Shown here piece after piece: positions 14,870 to 22,202 of a stretch of DNA of 24,158 bases. Both the position numbers and the translations under genes were made by a program. Position 1 is the stretch's first letter. Each line of letters begins with the position of its first letter. The notes under the pieces were generated by a model that had not been told where the DNA came from, searched no databases, and saw nothing but the letters and a program-made list of their open reading frames with translations. The DNA is from JACVRM01 sp046262315. GTDB lineage: Bacteria; Actinomycetota; Thermoleophilia; Gaiellales; Gaiellaceae. Where the stretch lies: positions 1-24,158 of the forward strand of contig JBHEMZ010000030.1 of NCBI GenBank assembly GCA_046262315.1, given 5' to 3'.

Positions 14870-15829
14870 TCAGTACGAGACGGCTGCCAGCACCGCGTCC
14901 CAGGCGAGCTCGGATGCCACGACGGCGAGGCTGATCGGGTCGACGGCGGGGTTGTCCACCTCTGCGGTCGTGACCGCGTAGAGCACGTCGCCGTCCACGA
15001 GCGCGTGGAAGGGATGGATGGCGCGGCTCAACGACGCGTGCACCTGGCGGCCGAGCTGTTTCAGCGAGCGCGGGTCGAGGGCCTGGTTCGTCACGACGAC
15101 CGTGAGGGTCGTGTTGCCGGGGAGCGGTGATGCCGGCTGCGCGCCCGCGAGGCGCTGCTCGACGCCTGCGACCAGCCCCGTGCGCGAACCGGTGGCGCGG
15201 TCGAGATGGCCGCGCACCACGTGTCCTTTCCGGTCGACGACGGCGCCGACCGCGTTCACGACGGCGAAGACGGCCACCCTCGTCTCGCCGATGCAGCGGA
15301 AGGCGCCGCCCTGGCCGGCAGGCTCGCCCTGCGAGTACTCGAATGTCTTGCCGGCGGTCGCGGACCGTCCAGCGCCGCGCGGCCCTAGCGGGAAGACCCC
15401 TTCGCGCGCCGCGCGCACCGCGGCACGGCCGAGCTCCTTGTCCGGGTAGATGCTCGTTTCCCGTGGGCCGAAGTCGTAGATGATCGCTCCCGAGACGGCT
15501 GGGATCATCGTCCAGCCCACCTCGTAATCACGCTGCGCGAAGAGCTCGGCGGCGACGCCCGTCGCCGCCTCGAGCCCGTATAGCGATCCGCCCGCGAGGC
15601 AGATCGCGTGCACCCACTCGTAGCCGCCGATCTGGCCGGGAGAGCCGCCGCGGACGTCCGTTGCGGTCGCCGCTCCGCCCGGCAGGAACTGGAAGACGGT
15701 GCAGCCCGTCGGCCCCTCGTCGTACTCGGCGACCCCAATCAACAGGCCCGGGAAGTCGAAGCGGAGCGCCGGCCCGTCGACGTCGGTTCGCGGAGCGGGA
15801 CGAGCCGTGTCGTTCGAGAGCGGGCTCAC
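14870..15829 (-). CDS. P1 family peptidase, NylC/DmpA-like (N-terminal nucleophile hydrolase)
   Basis: 319 residues. The fold is that of the DmpA/NylC group of self-cleaving aminopeptidases and amidases. Landmarks are GVAEYDEGPTGCTVFQF, DVRGGSPG, ICLAGGSLYGLEAATGVAAEL, PAVSGAIIYDFG, GRSATAGKTFEYSQGEPAGQGG and AVFAVVNAVGAVVDRKG. The sequence PLPGNTTLTVVVTNQ places N239-T240 at the spot where NylC is cut between Asn and Thr, leaving Thr as the nucleophile; DmpA uses Ser instead. So it is predicted to mature into two chains. Substrate may be a D- or beta-peptide or another small amide; unproven. GTG 15829 is chosen because TAGAGT lies exactly 7 bases upstream. The frame is open further upstream to 16132 but overlaps the divergent gene. 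Confidence 0.88.
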   Translation of the reverse strand: MSPLSNDTARPAPRTDVDGPALRFDFPGLLIGVAEYDEGPTGCTVFQFLPGGAATATDVRGGSPGQIGGYEWVHAICLAGGSLYGLEAATGVAAELFAQRDYEVGWTMIPAVSGAIIYDFGPRETSIYPDKELGRAAVRAAREGVFPLGPRGAGRSATAGKTFEYSQGEPAGQGGAFRCIGETRVAVFAVVNAVGAVVDRKGHVVRGHLDRATGSRTGLVAGVEQRLAGAQPASPLPGNTTLTVVVTNQALDPRSLKQLGRQVHASLSRAIHPFHALVDGDVLYAVTTAEVDNPAVDPISLAVVASELAWDAVLAAVSY

Positions 15830-15836
15830 CGCGGCG

Positions 15837-15842
15837 ACTCTA
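15837..15842 (-). promoter_or_regulatory. -10 box TAGAGT, leaderless-type
   Basis: On the minus strand TAGAGT ends exactly 7 bases before GTG 15829 of the peptidase gene, without any Shine-Dalgarno sequence. Same spacing as at 3675, 7443, 21115 and 22203. Confidence 0.55.
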
Positions 15843-15908
15843 ACGCGAGGCCTTGCAGCGGCTCGTGCCGCGAGAGAGGATGGGCCGACCCCGGACAAAG
15901 GAGGTGCG

Positions 15909-16211
15909 ATGGCGCAGGTCATGAAGATGCGCTGGGAGGGCTTCACGCCGGACAAGTACGACGCGCTCCGACCGATCGTACGCTGGGAGACGGAGCCCCC
16001 GGAGGGCCTCGTCTTCCACGTCGCCTGGTTCCGTGACGGCGGCATCGTCGTCGTGGACGTGTGGGAGTCGCAGGAACAGTTCGACCGCTTCTTCCAGGAT
16101 CGCCTCATGCCGGGTATCCAGCAGGTCGGCATGGAGGGGCAGCCGACGACGAACTGGTACGAGGCGCACGCCTACTTCAACTCGCGCGTGCCGGCGACGG
16201 CCGCCGTCTGA
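15909..16211 (+). CDS. Small ABM-like (dimeric alpha/beta barrel) protein
   Basis: 100 residues, cytoplasmic. The pattern MKMRWEGFTPDKYDALRP...GLVFHVAWFRDGGIVVVDVWESQEQFDRFFQDRLMPGIQQVG is a ferredoxin-like strand-helix-strand-strand-helix layout of the dimeric alpha/beta barrel superfamily that includes antibiotic-biosynthesis monooxygenases. The central VVDVWESQEQFDRF is its best-conserved block. No catalytic role can be read from it. ATG 15909 has a perfect Shine-Dalgarno sequence, AAAGGAGG (15897-15904). Divergent from the peptidase gene. After the stop two short GC hairpins (16201-16218, 16235-16250) may act as terminators; neither has a T run. Confidence 0.78.
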   Translation: MAQVMKMRWEGFTPDKYDALRPIVRWETEPPEGLVFHVAWFRDGGIVVVDVWESQEQFDRFFQDRLMPGIQQVGMEGQPTTNWYEAHAYFNSRVPATAAV

Positions 16212-16281
16212 GCGGCGGCACGGGGTTGCGGAGACGCCTCGAAGGAGGCGGCTCCGCCCTCGTGCTGGCCTGCTGCGCCGG

Positions 16282-17223
16282 CTAGCGTTTGGGAACGCGG
16301 ACGACCGTGTACGGCGTCTGCGGCGTGGGCGGCGTCGTGAAGCGCGCGTTACCGCGTACAACCACTTCCCGAACTCGTCGACCGTCGTCGGGACGTCGAA
16401 GCCCGGGCTCATGATGTGGCCGAGGATCGTGCCCGCGCTCAGGTCGTGGGTGACCCGGATCACGCGATCTGGTTGTTGCGGTTCTGGACGACGTAGAGGC
16501 GCTTGCCGTCGAGCAGGATGCCGTCGCCGTTTCGGACGTCCCCGCCCGTCAGCACGCTCCGTCGGGTGACGCCCGTCTTCGGGTTGACCTTGAACAGCAG
16601 CCCCTCGTTGCTCTGCACGATCACGAGCACCTTGCCGTTCGGGGTCGCGTCGATGCCGTTCGCGTTGAAGCCGTCCGTGTAGCGGATGTCGTTCGTGAGC
16701 GGAACCTGCTGGACGTCACCCGGCGCCGGCAGACGGTGGCCAGTGGCGCAGCGGGAGGCGGTAGAGCACCTGCTGGCGCGAGTCCGTGAAGTACGCGGCC
16801 TTGCGCGTCACGACCACGTCGTTGATGAACGTGGGAGTCGTCGTCGCGAGCTGGTACGTCGCGAGCGGGGCACCCGTACGGGCGTCATAGACGAACGCCT
16901 TGCCCGTACCTGCGCCGGAGACGAACAGGAGGCGCCCGTCCACCTCGAGCCCCGTGGCTGCGCGGCCCGGGCCGCCCCGTGCCCGGCAGGATCGAGCCCG
17001 TGCCGGTGACCAGCGAGCCGCGGTAGATCGCGCCCGTCGGGATCGAGCCGACGTAGAACGTCGTGCCGCGGATCGCGATGCCCTCGGGCTGGAGCCGGGC
17101 GGGAGCTGAATCACGTCGGGGAGAGCCGGCTTCTTCGCGGCGCCCGCGAGCGCCCCCGACCGCTAGGCCCGCGGCCAGGAGGGTGACGAGCGTGAAGACG
17201 AGCGAGCGGCGCATGGACGTCAT
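16282..17223 (-). pseudogene. SMP-30/gluconolactonase-like exported propeller protein, about six frameshifts
   Basis: Following the coding signal across frames gives one full-length protein of about 310 residues. It has a signal peptide (MTSMRRSLVFTLVTLLAAGLAV), then LPDVIQLPPG, LQPEGIAIRGTTFYVGS, ATGLEVDGRLLFVSGAGTGKAFVYDARTG, FINDVVVTRKAAYFTDSRQQVLYRLP, GFNANGIDATPNGKVLVIVQSNEG, VRNGDGILLDGKRLYVVQNRNNQIA, SPGFDVPTTVDEFGKWLYAV and NARFTTPPTPQTPYTVVRVPKR, then stop. That is the SMP-30/gluconolactonase/LRE-like propeller family. The frame must change near 17153-17157 (C5 run), 17095, 16971-16978, 16741-16751, 16463 and 16350. Each is a one-base change (or its two-base equivalent), mostly in or beside G/C runs. 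No nonsense codon occurs in the reconstructed frame. It begins 10 bases after the formyltransferase stop, the second gene of that unit. Confidence 0.7.
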
Positions 17224-17233
17224 GCCACCCCAC

Positions 17234-18166
17234 TTACGCGCGAATCGAACCTTCGGTGTGCTCGACCTGCTCGGTCTCGAGCAGCCACAACGCGCCCTCG
17301 CCGCAGGCAACGAGCAGCTCGTCGCCCTTACGGCGCAGCACCGTGCCCGGCGCGCCCGACGCGTCCGGCTCGACGTGCGAGCGGATCAGCCGCAGGGTGC
17401 GGCCCTCGACGGTCGCCAGCGGGCCCGCATCCTCCGCGAACGCGAACTGCCAGGCGCGCACCTGCCGGTGCAGGGCGGGCGCAGGCTCGCCCCAGTCGAC
17501 GTGCCGGTAGTCCTCGCCGAAGTGCCCGGCGTACGTCGCAGCCTGCTCGCTCTGAGGATCGCCCGGATCGCCGGCTGCGAGCCGCTCGAATACCACGGGC
17601 AGGAGGCGCTGCGACAGTTCGCCGAGCCGCGGGGCGAGGTCGGGGAAGCCGTCATCCTCGCCGAGCGGCACCGTGCCCTGCGCCAGGATCGCGCCGGTAT
17701 CGAAGTGCTCGTCCATGCGGTGGAAGGTGAGGCCGAGCTCGGTGTCGCCCTCGCGCACGGCCCACGCGAACGGGACGGGGCCTCGGTGGCGCGGGAGCAG
17801 CGACGGGTGCGAATTGACGGCGCCGACGCGCGGGATGGCGAGCACCTCGGGGGGCAGCCGCCAGAAGAACCCGGCCACCATCAGCAGGTCGGGATCGAGC
17901 GCGAGGATCAGCGGCTCGAGGCGGGCTTTTTCGCTGACGACGATCACGTCCAGCTCGGGCGGTGCTCCCTCGACGAGCTGCCGGAAGAAGTCCAGGTTGC
18001 GCGGCGACAGATGGCGGCCCTGCGCGCTCGGGGTGGTCAGGACGGCTACCGGGCGGTGGCCGGCGGCCGTCGCGTACGCGTGGAAGCCCTGGACAGCCGG
18101 GAGGATCTGGGCGATGAAGACGATGCGCCACGGAGGCAGCGGAACGGGGGTCACGCCTCCGATCAT
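17234..18166 (-). CDS. Formyltransferase family protein (Fmt-like)
   Basis: 310 residues with the formyl_trans_N fold (10-formyltetrahydrofolate-dependent transfer). N-terminal Rossmann strand WRIVFIAQI, DPDLLMVAGFFWRLPPEVLAIP, then the active-site block N118-S-H120-P-S-L-L-P with HRGPVPFAWAV, and MDEHFDTGAIL with D156; Asn, His and Asp match the catalytic triad of methionyl-tRNA formyltransferase. The C-terminal 100 residues (YRHVDWGEPAPALHRQVRAW...GTVLRRKGDELLVACGEGALWL) resemble the Fmt C-terminal domain. Length equals Fmt, but the N-terminal strand lacks the usual GTP(E/D)FA, so it may act on another amine, such as a sugar nucleotide, rather than Met-tRNA. ATG 18166 is chosen; it has no clear ribosome binding site. 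Divergent from the kinase gene. Confidence 0.85.
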   Translation of the reverse strand: MIGGVTPVPLPPWRIVFIAQILPAVQGFHAYATAAGHRPVAVLTTPSAQGRHLSPRNLDFFRQLVEGAPPELDVIVVSEKARLEPLILALDPDLLMVAGFFWRLPPEVLAIPRVGAVNSHPSLLPRHRGPVPFAWAVREGDTELGLTFHRMDEHFDTGAILAQGTVPLGEDDGFPDLAPRLGELSQRLLPVVFERLAAGDPGDPQSEQAATYAGHFGEDYRHVDWGEPAPALHRQVRAWQFAFAEDAGPLATVEGRTLRLIRSHVEPDASGAPGTVLRRKGDELLVACGEGALWLLETEQVEHTEGSIRA

Positions 18167-18236
18167 CGCGGACGGCGCGTGCGAGGGGTTGGCGGAGGCG
18201 TCCTCGACGCTGTAGAACTGCCCCACGAGCGCCACG

Positions 18237-21085
18237 CTGTCAATCGGAAGCGAGATCGCCGGGTACCGAGTGGAGTCGCTGCTTGGCCGCGGCGGCATGG
18301 GGGTCGTGTACCGCGCCGACGAGCCCCATCTCGGGCGCAAGGTGGCCGTCAAGATCCTCGCCCCCGAGTACGAGGCGGACGAGGGCTTCCGGGCGCGCTT
18401 CCTCTCGGAGTCGCGGCTGGCGGCGTCGCTCGACCACCCGCACGTCATCCCCATCTACGGTGCGGGCGAGGCCGACGGGCTGCTCTACTTGGCTATGCGC
18501 CTCGTGGAGGGCGAGGACCTGCGCGCGCTCGTCGAGCGGGTGGGGCAGCTCGAGCCGCACCGTGCCGCGGGGCTCGTCGCGCAGGTCGCGGGGGCGCTGG
18601 ACGCAGCCCACGCCCTCGGGCTCGTGCACCGAGACGTCAAGCCTGGCAACGTGCTCGTGACGCCGGACGGCCATGCCTACCTGACTGACTTCGGACTCGC
18701 CAAGACGCACGCGGTGGGCGGCGACCTGACGGCGGCCGGCCAGCTCGTCGGCACGTTCGCGTACGCCGCCCCGGAACAGATCGAAGGGCGGGCACTCGAC
18801 GGGCGCGCCGACCAGTACGCCCTCGCGTGCCTGGCGTGGGAGTGCATCGGGGGCGAGCCCCCGTTCGTGCGGGAGAACGAGGCGGCGATGCTCTACGCCC
18901 ACCTTCGCGAGCAGCCGCCGCAACTGGCCGGCCGTGCGAATGTTCCCCCTGCCGCCGACACCGTGCTGGCACGGGCCCTGGCGAAGCGACCCGACGAGCG
19001 GTACGCCACGTGCGCCGCGTTCGCCGAGGCACTCGATGCGGCCCTTTCGGCGCCGGCCTCCGCGCCGCCGGAGCTCGCGCCTCAGCCAACCGGGTTCGTG
19101 GGGCGAGAGCAGGAACTCGCCGAGGCCGAGCGCCTGCTCGGCCGAACCCGTCTGCTGACCGTCAGTGGCCCGGGTGGGGCGGGCAAGACGCGCTTCGCCC
19201 TGGCGCTCTCGGAGCGGGTGGCCGGAGTGTTTCCCGACGGCGTGCATTTCGTGCCGCTCGCGGCCGCCGTGGATCCTGCGCTGGTGCCGTCGGCGATCGC
19301 GCAGGCGGTCGAGGTCCCCGAGCAGCCGGGGTCGGCCATCGAGGAGACGCTCGCAGCGGCGCTTGGTGACCGCCGAGTGCTGCTCTGCGTGGACAACTTC
19401 GAGCAGCTGCTCGACGCAGCGCCTGCACTGGGGCGGCTGCTCGACGCCGCATCCGGACCAACGCTGCTCGTGACGAGCCGGGCGCCTTTGCGCCTGAGCG
19501 CCGAGCACGAGTACGAGCTGCCGCCTCTCGCCGACGACGAAGCGCTCGAGCTGCTGGTCGCGAGGGCCCGCGCCGCCCGCGCGGACTTCGAGCGCACGGA
19601 GGCGAACGAGGCGGCGCTGCGCGCCATCTGTGCCAGGCTCGACGGCCTGCCGCTGGCGCTCGAGCTCGCCGCTGCCCGGCTCGTCTCCTGTCGCCGGCAG
19701 GCCTGCTCTCACGCCTGGACGACCGGCTAAGGCTGCTGACGGGCGGCGCGCGCGACCTCCCGGAACGCCAGCAGACGCTCCGCGCCACGATCGACTGGAG
19801 CTACGGACTGCTCGATCCTGCAGAGCAGCGCCTGTTCGCACGCCTCGCGGTCTTTGCGGGCGGCTTCACGATAGAGGCAGCCGAAGTGGTCTGCGCGCCC
19901 GGTCTCGACCTGGACGTCCTCGACGGGGTGACGGAGCTCGTCGACCAGCATCTGATCCGCCGGCGAGCCGGCACCGGCGGCGAGGTGCGCTTCGACGTGC
20001 TCGAGACGATTCGCGAGTACGCCCACGAGCGTCTGCGGGAGTCCGGCGAGGCCGACGCGACTCGCACGCGCCACTCCGACCACTTCGCGGCGCTTGCCGA
20101 GCGGGGTGCGGAAGAGCTTTCGGGACCGGATCAGGCGGCATGGCTCCGCCGCCTCGAGGAAGAGCACTCGAACGTGCGCGCGGCGCTCGACCGGCTCATC
20201 GAAGCCGGCGCTGCCGATCGGGCGCTCGGCCTGGCCGATTCGATGTGGCGGTTCTGGGCCGGCCACGGCCACATGACGGAAGGCCGCGCGCGGCTTGCTG
20301 CAGCGCTCGCGCTGGGCGGCTCCCCCGGGCCGCGCGGCATGGCGCTGCGCGCGGCGGGAGCGATCGCGAGGCTCCAGGGCGACCTGCGCGATGCCGAGCG
20401 TTTCCTTGCCCAGGCCATCGACTGCGCCGAAGAGGCGCACGACGAGCTAGCCGGAGCGAGGGCGAAGCAGACCCTTGGCAACGTGGCCGTCGGGCTCGAG
20501 GAATTCGACCGCGCGGAGGAGCTGTTCGACGAGGCGCTCGAGACATTCCGGGGGATCGGGCACGCGGCGGGAGCGGCGGCGACTCTAAGCAGCCAGGGGG
20601 TGCTCGCACGGCGGCGCGGCGACCTCGCAAACGCCGAGCGCATCGCCGCCGAGGTGCTCGAACTCGACCGGGAGGCGGGCGACGAGCGCTCAGTGATCGT
20701 CTCGCTGATCAACCTCTCGTACGCAAAGCTCCAGCTCGGGCGCACGGGCGAGGCCGGCCGCCTGCTGGAAGAAGGGCTCGAGCTCTCACGCGGGCTGGGC
20801 GACTCGATCACGACGCTTCACTGTCTTGAGGATCTGGCCCGCGTCGCGGCGGCGGAGCAGGACGACCTCCGCGCCGCGCGGCTATGGGGTGCCGTCGATC
20901 GCCTCCTGGGAGAGCTCGACATCCATCCGTCCGAGGGTGATCTAGCCGAGAGGGACGCACTGATCGCCGACTCTCGGCGGCGTCTGGGCGCATCCGCCTT
21001 CGACGCCGCGCGTGCGGCCGGTTCTGCCCTGGCGGCCGACGAGGCGGCGGACTCGGCTCTCGGCGACCGCGGCGCTTCGCAGTAA
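18237..21085 (+). pseudogene. Ser/Thr kinase-NB-ARC ATPase-helical repeat regulator, split by one frameshift
   Basis: Restoring one base at 19682 gives a single protein of about 949 residues. The kinase domain has GRGGMG, VAVK lysine, HRDVKPGN, DFG and GTFAYAAPEQ, all catalytic residues present. Next comes an NB-ARC/STAND ATPase: FVGREQEL, P-loop GPGGAGKTRFAL, Walker B LLCVDNFEQLL, TSRAPLRL, LDGLPLALELAAARL. After the break the sequence continues as RLLSPAGLLSRLDDRLRLLTGG, PERQQTLRATIDWSYGLL and AVFAGGF (winged helix). The last 330 residues are TPR-like helical repeats. Literal translation ends at 19730 (from GTG 18270, 486 residues); the second half could restart at GTG 19886. GTG 18270 cuts strand 1 of the kinase (SEIAGYRVESLLG); CTG 18237 is the only upstream initiator-like codon after TAG 18213. 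The family serves as STAND-type signal regulators; target unknown. Confidence 0.8.
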
Positions 21086-21101
21086 GCGCGGTCCGAGGCG
21101 C

Positions 21102-21107
21102 TACAGT
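21102..21107 (+). promoter_or_regulatory. -10 box TACAGT, leaderless-type
   Basis: TACAGT ends exactly 7 bases before ATG 21115 of bolA. No Shine-Dalgarno sequence lies between. Confidence 0.55.
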
Positions 21108-21114
21108 CGAGCGC

Positions 21115-21348
21115 ATGTCCGCCGTTGAGAGCCTTCGCGAGCTGCTGGGCGACGCGTTCCCCCGCGCCGCGGAGTTGTCCGTCGAGGACCGCACCGGCGG
21201 CGGCGACCATTTCCAGGTGACCGTGTCGGACGAGCGCTTCCGCGGGCTCTCGCTCGTCGAGCAGCACCGGCTCGTCTACGACGCGCTGGCGGCGCCGCTC
21301 GCCGACGGCACCATCCATGAGCTGCGCATCAAGACGAAGGGAGACTGA
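21115..21348 (+). CDS. BolA family protein
   Basis: 77 residues, a complete short BolA. It has the class II KH-like fold with GGGDHFQVTVSDERFRGLSLVEQHRLVYDAL; family relatives carry H...F.G.s...RH..vy. The H in DHF and the C-terminal H of EQH are candidate ligands for a [2Fe-2S] cluster shared with a monothiol glutaredoxin. The glutaredoxin gene follows at once (TGATG overlap), so the pair is translationally coupled and almost surely works together in iron-sulfur delivery or iron sensing in the cytoplasm. ATG 21115 is supported by the TACAGT box 7 bases upstream. Confidence 0.93.
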   Translation: MSAVESLRELLGDAFPRAAELSVEDRTGGGDHFQVTVSDERFRGLSLVEQHRLVYDALAAPLADGTIHELRIKTKGD

Positions 21349-21713
21349 TGGAGCTGCGCGACCAGATCCGCGAGGTGATCGAGAACGAGCCGGTAGCGCT
21401 CTTCATGAAGGGCACGCCGGCGTTCTGCATGTGCGGCAACTCGGGGCGCGCTCTGGAGGCGCTGCGAGCGGCGGGCGCGCCCGTTACCGCGGTGGACGTT
21501 TTGCCCGACCCGCACTTCCGCCAGGAGCTCTCGAGCCAGTCCGGCTGGCCGACGATCCCGCAGGTGTTCGTGGGCGGCGAGCTGGTCGGCGGCGCCGACA
21601 TCGTCGAGGAGCTCGCCGAGACGGGCGAGCTCGAGCGCAAGCTCGCGGAAGCCCTGGGCGAGAACTACCGCGAGTCGCGCGAGGAGCGAGTCGTCACCCT
21701 CGCCGTCGCCTGA
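21348..21713 (+). CDS. grxD: Monothiol glutaredoxin (Grx4/GrxD type) with CGNS active site
   Basis: 121 residues, thioredoxin fold, cytoplasmic iron-sulfur carrier. Family landmarks are EPVALFMKGTP (residues 14-24), the active site, WPTIPQVFVGGELVGGADIV (the TIPQVF cis-Pro and glutathione-binding GG-D), and the C-terminal helix. The active site reads KGTPAFCMCGNS, with C29 the catalytic or cluster cysteine. The canonical form is KGTPxxPxCGFS, so Phe is replaced by Asn (CGNS) and the Pro two residues before the cysteine by a second cysteine, C27. A CxC pair might add a redox or metal option. The ATG overlaps the bolA stop (TGATG), and AAGGGA lies 7 bases upstream. The last 12 residues (SREERVVTLAVA) extend past the family. 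Gene symbol by family only. Confidence 0.9.
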   Translation: MELRDQIREVIENEPVALFMKGTPAFCMCGNSGRALEALRAAGAPVTAVDVLPDPHFRQELSSQSGWPTIPQVFVGGELVGGADIVEELAETGELERKLAEALGENYRESREERVVTLAVA

Positions 21714-21754
21714 CCCAACCCTCGCGCCACCTCCACTGCTCCACGCTACAGAGC

Positions 21755-21974
21755 GGAGGCGGGCTTGCCCCGCCGCAGCCACGCCGCGCGAAGTCGCGTC
21801 TGACTCCCCGACAACCCGTCGCAAGTCGTCATGGCGCGCGTCAGCGCGCCGGACTTGCGGCGGCAGGGAGGCGGGCTTGCCCCGCCGCAGCCACAACGCG
21901 CGAAGTCGCGTCTGACTTCACGGCAACCCGCCGCAAGTCGTCATGGCCTGCGCAGCAGGCCGGACTTGCGGCGG
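21755..21974. repeat. Two tandem 112-bp structured repeats between convergent genes
   Basis: Unit 1 starts at 21755 and unit 2 at 21867 (period 112). Each unit opens with a GGCGGG/CCCGCC hairpin (21758-21774, 21870-21886), then CGCGCGAAGTCGCGTCTGACT. It ends in a long two-part hairpin. In unit 2 the outer stem CCGCCGCAAGTC (21928-21939) pairs with GACTTGCGGCGG (21963-21974), and the inner stem is GGCCTGC/GCAGGCC (21945-21951, 21955-21961). In unit 1 the outer stem has one G-T wobble and the inner stem is GGCGCGC/GCGCGCC (21833-21839, 21844-21850). The inner stems differ in sequence yet both pair perfectly. Layout resembles REP/BIME-type elements. The last base is three bases before the minus-strand DUF1059 stop codon. 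Confidence 0.85.
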
Positions 21975-21977
21975 CTG

Positions 21978-22139
21978 CTACTCGTCGCGGGCGTTCGCAG
22001 CGATCAGCTCGCGGAGCTGCTCGTCGCTCATGTTCATGTCGGGGTGAACCTCCGCAACGTGTCGCTTGCCCTGCTCGACGAGCTGGTCGTCGTTCTCCGC
22101 ACGAAGCGTGTGCCCGCAGTCGCACTGCATGACCCGCAT
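21978..22139 (-). CDS. DUF1059 small protein
   Basis: 53 residues. MRVMQCDCGHTLRAENDDQLVEQGKRHVAEVHPD is the DUF1059 signature: CxCGHxxxAxxDxxLxxxVxxHxxxxH. The two cysteines (C6, C8) and later histidines suggest a small metal-binding fold. Function is unknown. ATG 22139 has AGGAG about 8 bases upstream and starts the family sequence; the open frame further upstream is the antisense of the MFS remnant. Its stop lies beside the structured repeat, which may act as its terminator. Confidence 0.88.
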   Translation of the reverse strand: MRVMQCDCGHTLRAENDDQLVEQGKRHVAEVHPDMNMSDEQLRELIAANARDE

Positions 22140-22189
22140 AGAGATCTCCTGTTGTTCGTCGTGACCGCGCGACCCTACCCGTTCCGCGA

Positions 22190-22195
22190 TAGGTT
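22190..22195 (+). promoter_or_regulatory. -10 box TAGGTT of the MFS remnant
   Basis: TAGGTT ends exactly 7 bases before ATG 22203, so the promoter of the broken MFS gene still has the leaderless geometry. Confidence 0.45.
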
Positions 22196-22202
22196 CGGCC
22201 CG

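Noticed and set aside
16201..16250. Two short GC hairpins after the ABM-like gene as a firm terminator
   Set aside because: Stems are only 6 bp without a T run, and GC-rich DNA gives many such stems.
18240..19841. 533-residue open frame antisense to the kinase gene
   Set aside because: Arg/Gly/His-rich translation with no family features, opposite a clear kinase/NB-ARC; a product of GC-biased codon use.
21755..21974. CRISPR array
   Set aside because: Only two 112-bp units, directly adjoining, with no spacers and no cas genes nearby.
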